64,000 nucleotides of DNA. It comes from Bacteroides sp. 224. GTDB taxonomy: Bacteria; Bacteroidota; Bacteroidia; Bacteroidales; Bacteroidaceae. The notes below the pieces were generated by a model. That model made no database searches. It was not told where the DNA came from and saw only the letters and a list, made by a program, of their open reading frames with translations. Each line of letters starts with the position of its first letter. The first letter of the stretch is position 1. The position numbers and the translations under genes are program-made. The DNA lies in assembly GCF_010500995.1 (NCBI RefSeq), contig NZ_QVMK01000002.1:191429-255428 (forward strand). The letters run 5' to 3'. Positions 34,888 through 45,794 of this stretch are shown here, piece by piece.

Positions 34888-37248
34888 ATGAAAAAACCAG
34901 CTATTCTAATCGCCTTATCTTTCTTATTCACTGTCAACTTACTGGCAGAAGATCGTGACACTTTAAAAGTAGTAGACATTGAAGAAGTAATGGTGATAGC
35001 CTCGCCCAAAGAAAACAGAAAGTTGCGCGAGCAACCTGCCTCTGTTACCCTTCTTTCTCAACAAGACATGCAGGTAAATCAGGTAAATTCAATTAAGAAT
35101 CTTACAGGACTGGTTCCTAACATGTTTATTCCCGACTATGGTTCTAAGATGACATCGGCTGTGTATATCCGTGGAATCGGTTCGCGCATCAACACCCCTT
35201 CTGTGGGGCTCTATGTAGACAATATCCCCTTTATTGATAAATCTGCTTTTGATTTCAGTTATGCGGATGTTGAACGCATCGACATCCTTCGCGGTCCCCA
35301 AGGAACTCTCTACGGGCGCAACACAATGGGAGGACTGATTCGGATACATACCAAGAATCCGTTCAACTACCAAGGAACAGATGTTCAGATAGAAGCAGCC
35401 ACTCGCAATGGCTACAAGGCTTCCGTAACTCATTATCACCGTTTGTCGGATCAATTCGCATTCTCGGCAGGAGGTTTTTATGAGTATTCGGGAGGATTCT
35501 TCAAAAACAGTTTCAACAATAAAAAGATTGATAAAAGCGATGCAACCGGAGGACGTATCCGAGCGATCTATTTCCCTTCTCAAAACTTTAAAATAGATGC
35601 AACGGTGAATTATGAGTATAGCGATCAGGGAGGGTATCCTTATGCTTATACAGGAAGAGTCAATCCGGAAGATGATGACAAAAGGAAAGATTATATAGAC
35701 AAAATTTCTATTAAAGATAATACTTACTATCGCCGTAATTTATTGAATGCCGGAGTAAATATGGAGTATCAGGCAAAAGATTTCACTTTAAATATGGTAA
35801 CAGGTTATCAATACCTAAAAGACAATATGCTTCTTGACCAGGATTTCACCGAACGCGATATCTTTACCATGCAACAAAAGCAGCAGATAAATACCATTTC
35901 GGAGGAAGTTATATTAAAATCTAAATCCGGTCGTAAATGGGAATGGACTACCGGGGCTTTCGGGTTTTATCAATGGCTGAAGACAAATGCACCTGTTACT
36001 TTTAAGGAGGAAGGTATAAGGACTACTATCGAGGAGAATGCAAACAGCAAATTCCCAAACAGTCCGGCTGCTCCTACAATGATTTTTAGTGTGAACAATT
36101 CACAATTACCTATCCGAGATGATTTTAAAACTCCTATATTGAATGCGGCTATTTATCATCAATCTACTATTAACGATTTATTCATCAAAGGGCTCTCTTT
36201 TACAGCCGGACTAAGATTAGATTATGAAAAGATTAAAATAGACTACGATTGCGAAAGCGATCCACTTGACTTCAATTTTAGTATGCAGATGCCCGGAGCC
36301 CCCTTCCCTACTGTTGACACTATGGAAGCTCCTACAACATTGAAAGGAAAAGCAGATCATGACTATATGCAACTATTACCCAAATTTTCCCTTCAATATG
36401 AATGGAAGAAAAACAATAGTATTTACTTTACTGTATCCAAAGGATATCGCTCGGGTGGCTATAACGTACAGATGTTCTCGGACTTAGTATCCCAGGAAAT
36501 GCGTGGTTCTATGAAAACAGCACTAATGGAAAGTAATAAATTCAACAAGTATGCAGCCATGATTGACAAAATGATGCCTGCCGTAAAGATTGACCCGGAT
36601 ACTGCATCTATCTATAAACCAGAACATACATGGAGTTACGAAATAGGTTCTCATCTTACCTTCTGGGGAGGTCGCTTGCAGGCAGACCTGGCTGCTTTCT
36701 ACATGGATACCAAAAACCAACAGATATCTCAATTTGTAGAATCCGGATTAGGTCGCATCACTGTCAACGCCGGTAAAAGCCGTAGCTATGGAGCAGAGGT
36801 TGCTTTAAGAACCATTCTTTCCGAAGCATTGAGCTTTAATGCCACGTATGGATATACCCGTTCTACTTTCAGAGAATATAATGCAGGAAATGGCATTGAC
36901 TATAAAGGAAACACAGTGCCCTTTGCCCCCAAACACACATTTAATGTTGGCGGACAGTATACAGCTAACCTTACTTCCTGCAAGCTGTTAGATCAAATTC
37001 AGTTCAACTTGAACTATGCCGGCGCCGGACGCATTTACTGGACAGAACAAAATGATGTCAGCCAATCCTTCTATGGTACACTAAATAGCAGACTGGCATT
37101 CAACAAAGGAAATGGTCAGATTGCCTTCTGGGCACAGAATATATTGAATAAGAAATACGATGCTTTCTACTTTGAAAGTATGGGCAACGGATTTGCACAA
37201 AGAGGACGACCTGTACAGGTGGGGGTTGAGGTGAGGTGTAGGTTTTAG
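34888..37248 (+). CDS. TonB-dependent outer membrane receptor
   Basis: 786 residues. Signal peptide (LLAEDRD region), TonB-box-like VVDIEEVMVIASP, plug motifs VYIRGIGSRINTPSVGLYVDNIPFIDKSAFDF and VERIDILRGPQGTLYGRNTMGGLIRIHTKNP, and a barrel ending VGVEVRCRF. It is a classic siderophore/cofactor-type receptor and not a SusC. The ligand is unknown. The preceding LuxR-type gene is 74 bp upstream, so local control by that regulator is plausible. Confidence 0.9.
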   Translation: MKKPAILIALSFLFTVNLLAEDRDTLKVVDIEEVMVIASPKENRKLREQPASVTLLSQQDMQVNQVNSIKNLTGLVPNMFIPDYGSKMTSAVYIRGIGSRINTPSVGLYVDNIPFIDKSAFDFSYADVERIDILRGPQGTLYGRNTMGGLIRIHTKNPFNYQGTDVQIEAATRNGYKASVTHYHRLSDQFAFSAGGFYEYSGGFFKNSFNNKKIDKSDATGGRIRAIYFPSQNFKIDATVNYEYSDQGGYPYAYTGRVNPEDDDKRKDYIDKISIKDNTYYRRNLLNAGVNMEYQAKDFTLNMVTGYQYLKDNMLLDQDFTERDIFTMQQKQQINTISEEVILKSKSGRKWEWTTGAFGFYQWLKTNAPVTFKEEGIRTTIEENANSKFPNSPAAPTMIFSVNNSQLPIRDDFKTPILNAAIYHQSTINDLFIKGLSFTAGLRLDYEKIKIDYDCESDPLDFNFSMQMPGAPFPTVDTMEAPTTLKGKADHDYMQLLPKFSLQYEWKKNNSIYFTVSKGYRSGGYNVQMFSDLVSQEMRGSMKTALMESNKFNKYAAMIDKMMPAVKIDPDTASIYKPEHTWSYEIGSHLTFWGGRLQADLAAFYMDTKNQQISQFVESGLGRITVNAGKSRSYGAEVALRTILSEALSFNATYGYTRSTFREYNAGNGIDYKGNTVPFAPKHTFNVGGQYTANLTSCKLLDQIQFNLNYAGAGRIYWTEQNDVSQSFYGTLNSRLAFNKGNGQIAFWAQNILNKKYDAFYFESMGNGFAQRGRPVQVGVEVRCRF

Positions 37249-37271
37249 GACCAAAGAATTAAAATAAACAC

Positions 37272-37320
37272 AAGGGGCTATTCATTCACCACCCCACAGA
37301 ATGGACAAGCCCCTTTCTTT
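37272..37320 (+). terminator. Possible terminator after the TonB receptor
   Basis: AAGGGGCT (37272-37279) pairs with AGCCCCTT (37308-37315), followed by TTTCTTTTTT. The 28-nt loop is long. It overlaps the 3' end of the convergent zinc-ribbon gene. Confidence 0.45.
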
Positions 37321-38105
37321 TTTATCCCCTTGCCACAGTTTCCGCATTTAAACTGATGCTGAGCACTACCTATCAATTTAATTAGAAACAAGCAAGCAAA
37401 GCCCAACAGGAAAATATACCCTAAATAAATCCGGGTAGTCCAGATAAAAAACACGTAGCAAAAGATACAGGAAGTAACCAAACCAAGCAAATACAGAAGC
37501 GCTGACCCCGACGGCAAACTACGAAAAACTACTTCTGTTGAAGCAATTCCAACAATCAGAATTCCCCAAATACATAATAGAAAGGCTGATAAAATAGAAG
37601 GAACCTCCCAAGGTGATAGTGTAGGATTAAAATAATAGTATTGCCACATTTCAGGAGCGTACATCTGAATAGACTGATAGACAGTGGCACTTGTAGCCAT
37701 CAGCAAACAGAGAAATAATGGATACAAACTACCTATATCATTAAAAAACACAAACTTAGTCTGCTTCCTTATAGATAATCTATAAATCCAAATGCTTAAA
37801 AAGATAGCCACAAATGCTATAAAGTAAGGAACGTAAGAGTTACTAAACCAATGAATGAACTGCGAAATACTATCTGCCGGCACAAAAGAATCTACAATAT
37901 CCGATTGGTTAATCCATCCTTGAACATCCTCGCTATGAGCCAGCTTTACCCAGACGGAACTATCAACCGGATGAACATCAAACTCTGCTACCACTACCCG
38001 GTCACCTTGATATAACCATACAGAATCTTTCAGAGGGAGAATCCTCAATGGAGCTGAATCTATAAACAGCTCCAGATTTGTATTCAGTGGCATTAAAGGG
38101 TTCAT
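37278..38105 (-). CDS. Membrane protein with C-terminal zinc ribbon
   Basis: 275 residues. The N-terminal third (LFIDSAPLRILPLKDSVWLYQGDRVVVAEFDV...GWINQSDIVDS) looks like an SH3-like sensor region; five or six hydrophobic segments follow, about residues 95-255, and the protein ends in a zinc ribbon KCGNCGKGIKKKGACPFCGVVNE. Function is not recognised. Its ATG overlaps the stop of the U32 peptidase gene by four bases, so it is translated from the metA operon. Confidence 0.7.
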   Translation of the reverse strand: MNPLMPLNTNLELFIDSAPLRILPLKDSVWLYQGDRVVVAEFDVHPVDSSVWVKLAHSEDVQGWINQSDIVDSFVPADSISQFIHWFSNSYVPYFIAFVAIFLSIWIYRLSIRKQTKFVFFNDIGSLYPLFLCLLMATSATVYQSIQMYAPEMWQYYYFNPTLSPWEVPSILSAFLLCIWGILIVGIASTEVVFRSLPSGSALLYLLGLVTSCIFCYVFFIWTTRIYLGYIFLLGFACLFLIKLIGSAQHQFKCGNCGKGIKKKGACPFCGVVNE

Positions 38106-39925
38106 ACAGCAAATACTTTCATCTGACAGTTCTTACAATCAAATTGAAGTCTAAACTTTCTTCCGTCGGAAGATTGCAGATAAAAAGGTTCTTTATAAGG
38201 TGATTGAACCTGCTGATGCACTCTACACCATCCCATGCTAAATCGTATGCAATGCTTACAGAACATTAAAGCAACTCCTTCTTCCGGTTTTTGCTCATAA
38301 GCAGGGGCTATGCTTTGAACACCATGTTTCTGATAAAATGAAACTGCGGCGGAGTTCGAAACATTATCCAGATAAGTTAATTCTTCTCTAATATAAGTAT
38401 GGGTAGTTGGTTTAAGAACCGACTTTTCTTGTTTATAGTTAATGCGTCTGGCAGTAATCAATTTCTCAATAGCCTCTCTGCGATATTCTGTTAGAACCGA
38501 AGCAGGAATAAACCAATTCTCTGCAAAGTCTACATCAATGCGTTCTGCCTCAAAGGGGGTATTTCCCAGCTTGCCCAGTTGTTTCTTTATATTCTCCAGT
38601 TGAGGGGTACGCGCTACTTCCTTTTCATAAGGAAGGGCAAGTGTTATATTGTTCTCGTCTTCATCGGTTAAGGTAAGAGAAAAGCCAAAATTATTCTCTG
38701 CCAATAAGATGGATACAGCCATCTTCCTATCCGAAGATTTATGAGACAACACCCGCTCAAACTCCTGATCGAAGTTACGATAGAGAAGTGTTTTAGGTTT
38801 TATGCGGGGCATCTCTTGAGGGTACAGCTTATTTCCGTCTACTTTGTTAATGCGGAAGCCTTGCAGCTTACCTTGTTCATCCATAAAGCAGGCACCATCA
38901 CCATTATTAAAAGACTTCACTCCGGCTACTGTCAGATAATTCCCTCGTATTTCTTTGAGTCGCCCCATCTCCTCGCCCAATGATTTGGGGGTATCGAATG
39001 AGTGTATGTCTTCTCCCCTTCCATGCAGAAAGTAATTTGTAAAGCCACGGCTAAAACTCTTATTCAGTTGAGGTTTAAAAGTATAGGTACATGTACCGGA
39101 GGAAGCGCGTATATATTCAGACCTACGTTTAAAGATGGCATCCAGTTTTTGCCGATAAGCAGCAGTTACATTCTTCACGTAAGAAACATCTTTCAACCGT
39201 CCTTCTATCTTTAGAGAAGAGGCACCGGCATCCAACAACTGTTCCAACTGTTCACTCTGATTCAGATCTTTCAAAGAGAGGTAATGTTTTTCACGAGAAA
39301 TGGCTTTATTGTCAGCATCGAGCAAGGTAAAAGGCAGGCGACAGAATTGGGCACACGCTCCGCGGTTGGCACTTCTTCCGAAACAAGCCTGACTTACATA
39401 ACACTGTCCGCTATAGCTCACACACAAAGCACCGTGCACAAAGACTTCCAAAGGCACAGGCGTAGCTTCATGAATACGCCGAATTTCATCTAATGAAAGC
39501 TCACGAGCCAGCACTACTTGCCGAAATCCGCAATCTGCCAGGAACTTAACCTTTTCCGGGGTACGATTATCCATCTGGGTACTTCCATGCAAGGGAATGG
39601 GGGGAATATTTAACTGTGTAATACCCATATCTTGTACAATCAAGGCATCTACACCTATTCTATAAAGCGCCCAAATCATCTGCTCTGTCTCCGGCAGTTC
39701 TTCTTCTTTCAGAATTGTATTAACCGTAACATACACACGCGCATTATATAAATGAGCATGGTTGACTAATGCAGTAATATCTTCCAAGGAATTAACCGCC
39801 GCAGCTCGTGCTCCAAACTTAGGAGCACCAATATACACTGCATCTGCACCATGATCGATGGCTGCTATGCCACATTCCAGGTTTTTGGCAGGAGCCAATA
39901 ACTCTATCTTTCGTTGTTTTATCAT
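38102..39925 (-). CDS. U32 family peptidase / RlhA-like tRNA/rRNA hydroxylation protein
   Basis: 607 residues. N-terminal U32 motif [28 protein letters not shown], then [39 protein letters not shown], the signature cysteine cluster, and a C-terminal Cys region ([23 protein letters not shown]). Members of this family such as E. coli RlhA and TrhP take part in hydroxylation of RNA bases; genuine peptidase activity is doubtful. It overlaps metA upstream and the zinc-ribbon gene downstream by four bases each (ATGA), forming a tight operon. Confidence 0.87.
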   Translation of the reverse strand: MIKQRKIELLAPAKNLECGIAAIDHGADAVYIGAPKFGARAAAVNSLEDITALVNHAHLYNARVYVTVNTILKEEELPETEQMIWALYRIGVDALIVQDMGITQLNIPPIPLHGSTQMDNRTPEKVKFLADCGFRQVVLARELSLDEIRRIHEATPVPLEVFVHGALCVSYSGQCYVSQACFGRSANRGACAQFCRLPFTLLDADNKAISREKHYLSLKDLNQSEQLEQLLDAGASSLKIEGRLKDVSYVKNVTAAYRQKLDAIFKRRSEYIRASSGTCTYTFKPQLNKSFSRGFTNYFLHGRGEDIHSFDTPKSLGEEMGRLKEIRGNYLTVAGVKSFNNGDGACFMDEQGKLQGFRINKVDGNKLYPQEMPRIKPKTLLYRNFDQEFERVLSHKSSDRKMAVSILLAENNFGFSLTLTDEDENNITLALPYEKEVARTPQLENIKKQLGKLGNTPFEAERIDVDFAENWFIPASVLTEYRREAIEKLITARRINYKQEKSVLKPTTHTYIREELTYLDNVSNSAAVSFYQKHGVQSIAPAYEQKPEEGVALMFCKHCIRFSMGWCRVHQQVQSPYKEPFYLQSSDGRKFRLQFDCKNCQMKVFAV

Positions 39926-40839
39926 TTAATATCGTTGATATTGAATGGGGTTTCTTGATATACGTAATAGTTCAACCAATTAGAAAAAAGCAAATTGGCA
40001 TGCCCACGCCAACGCACCAAAGGTCCTTCAGCCGGATTATTATGCTTGTAATAATTCTGAGGCATATCAATAGGAAGTCCTTTATCAAGGTCGCGACGAT
40101 ATTCCGTATCTAATGTAAAAGGAGAATATTCCGAATGCCCGGTTACAAAAAACTCACGTCCGTTTCTTGCCATAGCCATGTATACGCCGGAATCCTCCGA
40201 TTCGGAAAGTAAAGTAACCTCCGGATTCTTTAGTATATCTTCCTTGCGTATCTCCGTATGTCGGCTGTGAGGTACATAGAACACATCATCAAAACCACGG
40301 AAAATAGGTAGCAACGGATCTAATGGTGTATGCTCAAACACACCGAACATCTTTTTATCAAGTGGATATTTAGGCACTCCATAATGATAATATAACCCGG
40401 CTTGCGCAGCCCAACAGATATAGAAAGTAGACGTAACATGCGTACGAGACCAGTCAAAGATTTCTGTAATCTCTTGCCAATAGTTTACTTCCTCAAACTC
40501 CATTTGCTCCACAGGTGCTCCGGTAATAATCAGGCCATCATATTTCTGTCCGCGTATCTGGTCAAAATCGGTGTAGAAAGCCTGCATGTGCTCCACAGGA
40601 GTATTCTTTGAAGTATGACTTTTCATCTTCATAAACGTTATTTCTACCTGAAGAGGAGTATTCGACAACAAACGAATCAAATCTGTCTCCGTAGTAATCT
40701 TCAGAGGCATCAAATTAAGAATGACAATTCGCAGGGGTCTGATATCCTGTTGTGTAGCACGGGAATTATCAATCACGAAGATATTCTCTTCTTTCAAAAG
40801 CTCTATGGCAGGAAGTCTGTCGGGTAAATTTAAAGGCAT
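39922..40839 (-). CDS. metA: Homoserine O-acyltransferase (MetA fold, predicted acetyl-CoA specific)
   Basis: 305 residues. The catalytic cysteine is C142 ([16 protein letters not shown]), with H235 and E237 ([10 protein letters not shown]) completing the active site. Residue 111, in [12 protein letters not shown], is glutamate. In this family Glu at 111 goes with acetyl-CoA and Gly (as in E. coli) with succinyl-CoA, so O-acetylhomoserine is the predicted product although the family is usually named succinyltransferase. It starts methionine synthesis. A TAnnTTTG box (TATTTTTG, minus strand 40863-40870) lies about 25 bp upstream, leaving no room for a riboswitch. Confidence 0.92.
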   Translation of the reverse strand: MPLNLPDRLPAIELLKEENIFVIDNSRATQQDIRPLRIVILNLMPLKITTETDLIRLLSNTPLQVEITFMKMKSHTSKNTPVEHMQAFYTDFDQIRGQKYDGLIITGAPVEQMEFEEVNYWQEITEIFDWSRTHVTSTFYICWAAQAGLYYHYGVPKYPLDKKMFGVFEHTPLDPLLPIFRGFDDVFYVPHSRHTEIRKEDILKNPEVTLLSESEDSGVYMAMARNGREFFVTGHSEYSPFTLDTEYRRDLDKGLPIDMPQNYYKHNNPAEGPLVRWRGHANLLFSNWLNYYVYQETPFNINDIK

Positions 40840-40862
40840 ACCACTTATAGTTTATTGAAGTA

Positions 40863-40870
40863 CAAAAATA
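40863..40870 (-). promoter_or_regulatory. -7 box of the metA operon
   Basis: Minus-strand TATTTTTG, a match to TAnnTTTG, 24 bp from the metA start codon. No matching TTTG at -33 was seen. Confidence 0.5.
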
Positions 40871-40879
40871 GTGCTTTTT

Positions 40880-40977
40880 AAGTTATGAGTTACAAGTTAC
40901 GAGTTACAAGTTACCGTTTACAAGAGGAAAAATGTATTCATAACCCACTTGTAACCTGTAACATGTAACTCGTAACT
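40880..40977. repeat. Word-repeat inverted element (GAGTTACAAGTTAC type)
   Basis: Left arm 40880-40914 repeats GAGTTACAAGTTAC; right arm 40946-40977 carries the complement (CTTGTAACCTGTAACATGTA). It lies in the divergent gap between metA and the ferredoxin gene. Confidence 0.85.
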
Positions 40978-41042
40978 ATTTAGAAACATTACAAATTAAG
41001 ATAATTTTGCTATGTAGAGATAGCAAAGCCGAATAAAAGCTT

Positions 41043-41050
41043 TATTTTTG
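41043..41050 (+). promoter_or_regulatory. -7 box for the ferredoxin gene
   Basis: TATTTTTG matches TAnnTTTG and is 38 bp ahead of the start codon. Confidence 0.5.
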
Positions 41051-41088
41051 TGTTACATAATTAGTACTAATAATTAAATCTTGAAAAA

Positions 41089-41256
41089 ATGGCTTACGTA
41101 ATTAATGACGATTGTATTGCTTGCGGTTCTTGTATCGACGAATGTCCGGTAGAAGCAATCTCGGAAGGTGATATCTATTCAATCAATGCAGATGCATGTA
41201 CAGATTGTGGTACTTGTGCCGACACATGTCCTTCTGAAGCAATTCATCCTGCTTAA
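41089..41256 (+). CDS. 2[4Fe-4S] ferredoxin, 55 residues
   Basis: A small gene from ATG 41089 to TAA 41256. Two CxxCxxCxxxCP motifs are complete: C9, C12, C15, C19 (DCIACGSCIDECPVEAI) and C37, C40, C43, C47 (ACTDCGTCADTCPSEAI). It is a clostridial-type cytoplasmic electron carrier, probably partner to pyruvate and other 2-oxoacid oxidoreductases. It has its own promoter box and an intrinsic terminator, so it is a monocistronic and likely strongly expressed gene. Confidence 0.96.
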   Translation: MAYVINDDCIACGSCIDECPVEAISEGDIYSINADACTDCGTCADTCPSEAIHPA

Positions 41257-41282
41257 TCAAACTATCAAGCAGAGATAAATAC

Positions 41283-41313
41283 AAAGGGCTGTTTCCTCAG
41301 GAAGCAGCCCTTT
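41283..41313. terminator. Bidirectional intrinsic terminator
   Basis: AAAGGGCTGTTTC (41283-41295) pairs with GAAGCAGCCCTTT (41301-41313) with one G-T wobble, followed by TATTATT. It ends the ferredoxin transcript and can serve the convergent aspC gene. Confidence 0.85.
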
Positions 41314-41358
41314 ATTATTCCAAGGAAGAAACCCTTGAGAAGAACCAGTTGAAATATC

Positions 41359-42552
41359 TTAATTTAATTGAGCCAATGCTTCCTTGATACGACGCATAGC
41401 TTCAACAATATTTTCATCCGAAGTGGCATAACTCATACGGATACATTCAGGCGCACCAAATGCCGCACCTCCCACACAAGCCACATGCCCTACTTCCAGT
41501 AAGTACATAGCCAAATCTCCTGCATCATTAATTCTGCGATCTCCTGCCGACTTACCAAAGTATGAATCACATTTAGGGAACAGGTAGAAAGCACCTTGAG
41601 GTACATTTACTTCAAATCCGGGAATTTCTTTAGCAAGTTTCACAATCAGGCTACGACGACGTTCAAAGGCTTCGCGCATTTCTGCCACAGGCTTTTGAGT
41701 ACCTACGTATGCAGCCTCAGCAGCTTTTTGAGATACCGAACAAGGACCCGAGGTATATTGACCCTGCAATTTATTGCAAGCAGACACCAACCATTGAGGA
41801 CCGGCAATGAAACCGATTCTCCATCCGGTCATCGCATACGCTTTAGAAACTCCATTTACAATCACTACCCGATCGCGCACTTCCGGGAACTGAGCGATGC
41901 TTTGATGTTTGCCAATGTAGTTGATATGCTCATAGATTTCATCAGCTATGATGATTATATTGGGATATTTTGCCAACACCGCCGCCAATCCTTGAAGTTC
42001 TTCTTTAGTATATACAGAACCTGTAGGGTTAGAAGGCGAGCAAAGAATCAACGCTTTACTTTTAGGAGTAATAGCTGCTTCCAACTGAGCGGGAGTGATT
42101 TTAAAATCTTGCTCAATACCGGCAGTAACAATCACACTTTTGCCTTCTGCCAGTTTTACCATTTCGGGGTAGCTTACCCAGTAAGGAGCCGGAATAATCA
42201 CTTCATCTCCCGGACCAACAAGAGCCATCAGTACATTACATACTGATTGTTTTGCTCCGTTTGAACAAAGAATTTGTGCAGCTGTATAATCCAAATCGTT
42301 TTCCTGTTTCAGTTTCTTCACAATAGCTTCGCGTAAAGCCGGGTATCCCGGTACGGGTGAATAACGAGAGTAATTGTCATCAACGGCTTTCTTCGCAGCT
42401 TCTTTAATGTGGTCGGGTGTATTGAAGTCGGGCTCGCCTACACTCAAATTAATCACATCGATGCCCTGAGCTTTCAACTCATTGCTCTTCTGCGACATCG
42501 CAAGCGTCTCCGAAGGAGACAAACTGTTCAAACGATCGGATAACTGATTCAT
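41359..42552 (-). CDS. aspC: Aspartate aminotransferase (class I PLP)
   Basis: 397 residues. It has the family pattern INLSVGEPDFNTPDHIKEAA, the YSPVPGYPALREAI segment, CSPSNPTGSVYTKEEL, IIADEIYEHINY and the PLP lysine in VNGVSKAYAMTGWRIGFIAGP. It is a type Ib aspartate aminotransferase moving amino groups between aspartate and 2-oxoglutarate; related enzymes may also accept prephenate or other acids. It begins 83 bp after ribBA and may be separately transcribed. Confidence 0.9.
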   Translation of the reverse strand: MNQLSDRLNSLSPSETLAMSQKSNELKAQGIDVINLSVGEPDFNTPDHIKEAAKKAVDDNYSRYSPVPGYPALREAIVKKLKQENDLDYTAAQILCSNGAKQSVCNVLMALVGPGDEVIIPAPYWVSYPEMVKLAEGKSVIVTAGIEQDFKITPAQLEAAITPKSKALILCSPSNPTGSVYTKEELQGLAAVLAKYPNIIIIADEIYEHINYIGKHQSIAQFPEVRDRVVIVNGVSKAYAMTGWRIGFIAGPQWLVSACNKLQGQYTSGPCSVSQKAAEAAYVGTQKPVAEMREAFERRRSLIVKLAKEIPGFEVNVPQGAFYLFPKCDSYFGKSAGDRRINDAGDLAMYLLEVGHVACVGGAAFGAPECIRMSYATSDENIVEAMRRIKEALAQLN

Positions 42553-42635
42553 TTTGTTTTAATTAATAGGATTACTTTTCTATATTTGATGCAAAATAAA
42601 CGATTATTTTCAATATATGAAAGCAAATCCACTAA

Positions 42636-43850
42636 TTACTTGTTAAAATGAAGCGTATGACCCATTCTTTCTTTCTTTGTTCTAAGATAACGTTCGTTAT
42701 ACTTATTGGGTGTTATTTCAATGGGTACGTTTTCTGTAATCTCCAAGCCATAAGCTTCGAGCCCTACGCGTTTCACCGGATTATTCGACATTAATTTCAT
42801 TTTGGTTACCCCTATTTCTCTAAGGATATGAGCTCCTACTCCGTAGTCGCGCTCATCGGCATCAAAGCCTAAATGCAAATTGGCATCTACTGTATCGAGT
42901 CCTTCTTCCTGAAGCTTATAGGCAGCCATTTTATTCATCAGTCCGATACCACGACCTTCCTGATTCATATACACCACCACACCTTTGCCTTCTTCTTCAA
43001 TCATCTTCATGGCTTTGTGCAATTGCTCTCCACATTCACAGCGGCAAGAGCCGAAGATATCACCCGTCATACAAGAAGAGTGTACACGCACCAGAATAGG
43101 TTCATCTTTTGCCCATGTTCCTTTAATCAAGGCTACATGTTCCATTCCATTTGATTTTTGTTTAAACGGAATCAGGCGAAAATGTCCATATTGAGTAGGC
43201 ATATCAACCTCTACACCCTTCTCTACAATGGATTCCATGCGAAGACGATAAGCAATCAGGTCTTTGATAGAGATTATTTTAATATCATATTTCTTGGAAA
43301 CTTCCATTAATTGTGGCAAACGTGCCATTGTACCATCCTCATTGATGATCTCTATTAATGCACCTGCCGGATAAAGGCCGGCCAATCTGGCTAAATCGAC
43401 TGTTGCTTCTGTATGCCCTGCTCTGCGAAGTACACCTCTGGAGCGAGCGCGCAACGGATTCAAATGTCCCGGGCGACCTAAATCTGCCGGTTCTGTTTTA
43501 GGATCGGCTAAAGCGCGTATGGTAGCAGCACGATCGTGCATGGACACCCCGGTGGTACAGCCTTTCAACAAATCGACTGTTACGGTAAACGGTGTTTCAT
43601 AAATAGAGGTATTGGCAGCTGCTTGCATTTCAAGTTCCAATTCCTCGCAACGCTCTTCGGTAATAGGAGCACACAGTACACCGCGCCCGTTTGTTATCAT
43701 AAAATTCACCGCTTCCGGTGTTATTTTCTCTGCGGCAATAATAAAGTCTCCTTCATTCTCACGATCCTCATCATCTACTACAATAAGGAATTTCCCCTCT
43801 CTGAAATCTGCAATAGCTTCTTCTATTGTATTCAACTTAAATTCTTTCAT
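42636..43850 (-). CDS. ribBA: Bifunctional dihydroxybutanone phosphate synthase / GTP cyclohydrolase II
   Basis: 404 residues from [21 protein letters not shown] at 43850. The RibB half has [18 protein letters not shown] and [14 protein letters not shown]; the RibA half has the zinc site [21 protein letters not shown] and [12 protein letters not shown]. It supplies both riboflavin precursors. Two further in-frame ATGs (43856, 43862) exist; any choice overlaps the end of the LptF/G gene by 14-26 bp, so the two are co-transcribed. Confidence 0.95.
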   Translation of the reverse strand: MKEFKLNTIEEAIADFREGKFLIVVDDEDRENEGDFIIAAEKITPEAVNFMITNGRGVLCAPITEERCEELELEMQAAANTSIYETPFTVTVDLLKGCTTGVSMHDRAATIRALADPKTEPADLGRPGHLNPLRARSRGVLRRAGHTEATVDLARLAGLYPAGALIEIINEDGTMARLPQLMEVSKKYDIKIISIKDLIAYRLRMESIVEKGVEVDMPTQYGHFRLIPFKQKSNGMEHVALIKGTWAKDEPILVRVHSSCMTGDIFGSCRCECGEQLHKAMKMIEEEGKGVVVYMNQEGRGIGLMNKMAAYKLQEEGLDTVDANLHLGFDADERDYGVGAHILREIGVTKMKLMSNNPVKRVGLEAYGLEITENVPIEITPNKYNERYLRTKKERMGHTLHFNK

Positions 43851-45750
43851 GCTCATTTTCATTTTCCATTATAAGAGTCTTTATGGCCTCATTTGTTTTA
43901 ATCACCTGTTCGAGATCTTTCTGCAAACGAATTCTGAACGTCCATATCCTAAAATAGAAAAACAGTCCAATGGGGAAAATTACTCCCGAAAGTATATTTA
44001 ACCATTGCTGTTTAAAAGGCTTGGAATGTGCAGAAACCGGAATAATCGGATAACTGCTCAACGCATTAAGTATATGTACCGAACGAGAATTCGACAGTTC
44101 ATCCACCAAAGAATCCAGTTTAAGGTTTATGCATTTAATATCTTCATCGATATGTTCTGTTACCCAAAGTTTAAAATAATTAGGCGCCTGTGTCAGCTTA
44201 TGAGTATACATATATTGCTGGCAATTTTCGGAAAGCATGTCTAAGTCTCTCGGTATTCTCCAGTAATCAGGATCATTGATGATCACATCCTTTCTAAACA
44301 GATGCCTTACACTGCGAATACCTACTACTCGCTTAAACCATTCGGCGTAAACATCTCCATTGAATACCACAGAATCCTTATTCGATTTATAGGTAAAGAA
44401 TACACCAAGTACAGCCAAAATAAATGTACTCAGCCACATTCCCACAAACATCATCCACTTTCCGTCGCGCGCCATTTTATACCCCATATTATCTATTACA
44501 TAATAGAAAATAAAGAGTACGACGGACACTACCACGGGCATCCCCAATCCTCCCTTACGAATAATAGCCCCCAAGGGTGCTCCGATAAAGAAGAAAAGCA
44601 AACAAGATATGGCCACAGTTATTTTACGATGCCATTCTGTTTTATGCCGTCGAATACTATAATCATTGTTTTTTACGGTGATGCTTTTCATCATCCAGTC
44701 GCTCCGCTGACTTTCGGCACGACTTGTTGCCATATTTATAACTTTCTGTTTTTGGGAGAGTGTGGAACTATCAAACAAGCTATCAACATTGTATTCTTCA
44801 ATTCGTGCGGTTTCAAATTTAAGCGAATCTTCTTTATTATTGAGTCGCATAGGTTGATAAACGCCTTCGATAGCTGCGTTAAAGTAACTGCGCCCGATAC
44901 TATCATTCACTACAGCAACAGAGTCGATGGTAGTTTCAAGCATTCCCATGCTTTTGCTGGAAGCCTGGGTACTCATGATGCTTTCGTCTGCCATATTAAA
45001 CTCGGAATCAAACTCTATGATAGTATGCTTTTCGCGAAAAGTTTCTGTTCGGTAGGGTACATTCTCGGCTTTATTGGCTCTGGGCTTCTGACTCTGGAAC
45101 ATTTCTCCATTATAAAGATGAAGATATAGGTGTTTTTTGTCTGCAGTCATTTCCAGTTTGCCGGATTCAGCATTTATAATACTGGCATTGTCAAACCCTT
45201 CTTTCAGGTCGTAAATCAGAACGTCGTTAAGCATCCCCGTTTTCCGGTCTTTCTTATGTACCTTTATATTATACCCAGGCACTCCATCATAAAACACTCC
45301 TTCGGGAATCTCCAATTCGGGAGAAGCCTGCTTCATCGAATAAATTAATGTATAGAGCTTTAATTGGGCATGCGGACCAATTACATTCTGAAACAAAAAT
45401 GAAATGCCACAAAGAATAGTAACCATCACAATAAGCGGACGCATAATCTGCAATAACGAGATTCCGGCAGCTTTCATGGCAAGCAACTCATATCGTTCGC
45501 CAAAGTTTCCAAAGGTAATTAGTGATGCCAGCAAAATAGCAAGTGGTAATGATGCCGGCACCAAGCTCAATGCAGAGTAGTAAAAAAATTGCGCCAGAAT
45601 ATCCATTTCCAATCCCTTGCCTACCAGTTCATCCACATAGCGCCAAAGGAACTGCATCATAAAGATGAAGAGACAAATGAAAAATGTCCCTATAAAAAGC
45701 AATCCAAAGCTCTTTACAATAAAGATATCTAACTTTTTTATGCGAAGCAT
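43837..45750 (-). CDS. LptF/LptG-family lipopolysaccharide export permease
   Basis: 637 residues, longer than the about 360 of E. coli LptF or LptG, as usual in Bacteroidetes. N-terminal membrane segments ([83 protein letters not shown]) show the YjgP/YjgQ signature; a large periplasmic domain lies at about residues 125-380 and three membrane segments at about 390-470, followed by a cytoplasmic extension with a last hydrophobic segment near 590. It moves lipooligosaccharide out of the inner membrane with LptB. Confidence 0.9.
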   Translation of the reverse strand: MLRIKKLDIFIVKSFGLLFIGTFFICLFIFMMQFLWRYVDELVGKGLEMDILAQFFYYSALSLVPASLPLAILLASLITFGNFGERYELLAMKAAGISLLQIMRPLIVMVTILCGISFLFQNVIGPHAQLKLYTLIYSMKQASPELEIPEGVFYDGVPGYNIKVHKKDRKTGMLNDVLIYDLKEGFDNASIINAESGKLEMTADKKHLYLHLYNGEMFQSQKPRANKAENVPYRTETFREKHTIIEFDSEFNMADESIMSTQASSKSMGMLETTIDSVAVVNDSIGRSYFNAAIEGVYQPMRLNNKEDSLKFETARIEEYNVDSLFDSSTLSQKQKVINMATSRAESQRSDWMMKSITVKNNDYSIRRHKTEWHRKITVAISCLLFFFIGAPLGAIIRKGGLGMPVVVSVVLFIFYYVIDNMGYKMARDGKWMMFVGMWLSTFILAVLGVFFTYKSNKDSVVFNGDVYAEWFKRVVGIRSVRHLFRKDVIINDPDYWRIPRDLDMLSENCQQYMYTHKLTQAPNYFKLWVTEHIDEDIKCINLKLDSLVDELSNSRSVHILNALSSYPIIPVSAHSKPFKQQWLNILSGVIFPIGLFFYFRIWTFRIRLQKDLEQVIKTNEAIKTLIMENENEHERI

Positions 45751-45794
45751 TTATTTATGTATCGAATTATAGGGTGCAAAATTAGCACAAAAAG

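Noticed and set aside
40840..41088. SAM riboswitch upstream of metA
   Set aside because: The promoter box lies only 24 bp from the start codon, so no aptamer fits, and the gap is filled by an inverted repeat without SAM-box motifs.
44302..45129. 275-codon plus-strand frame opposite the LptF/G gene
   Set aside because: Lies entirely within a well-supported gene on the other strand and shows no family pattern.
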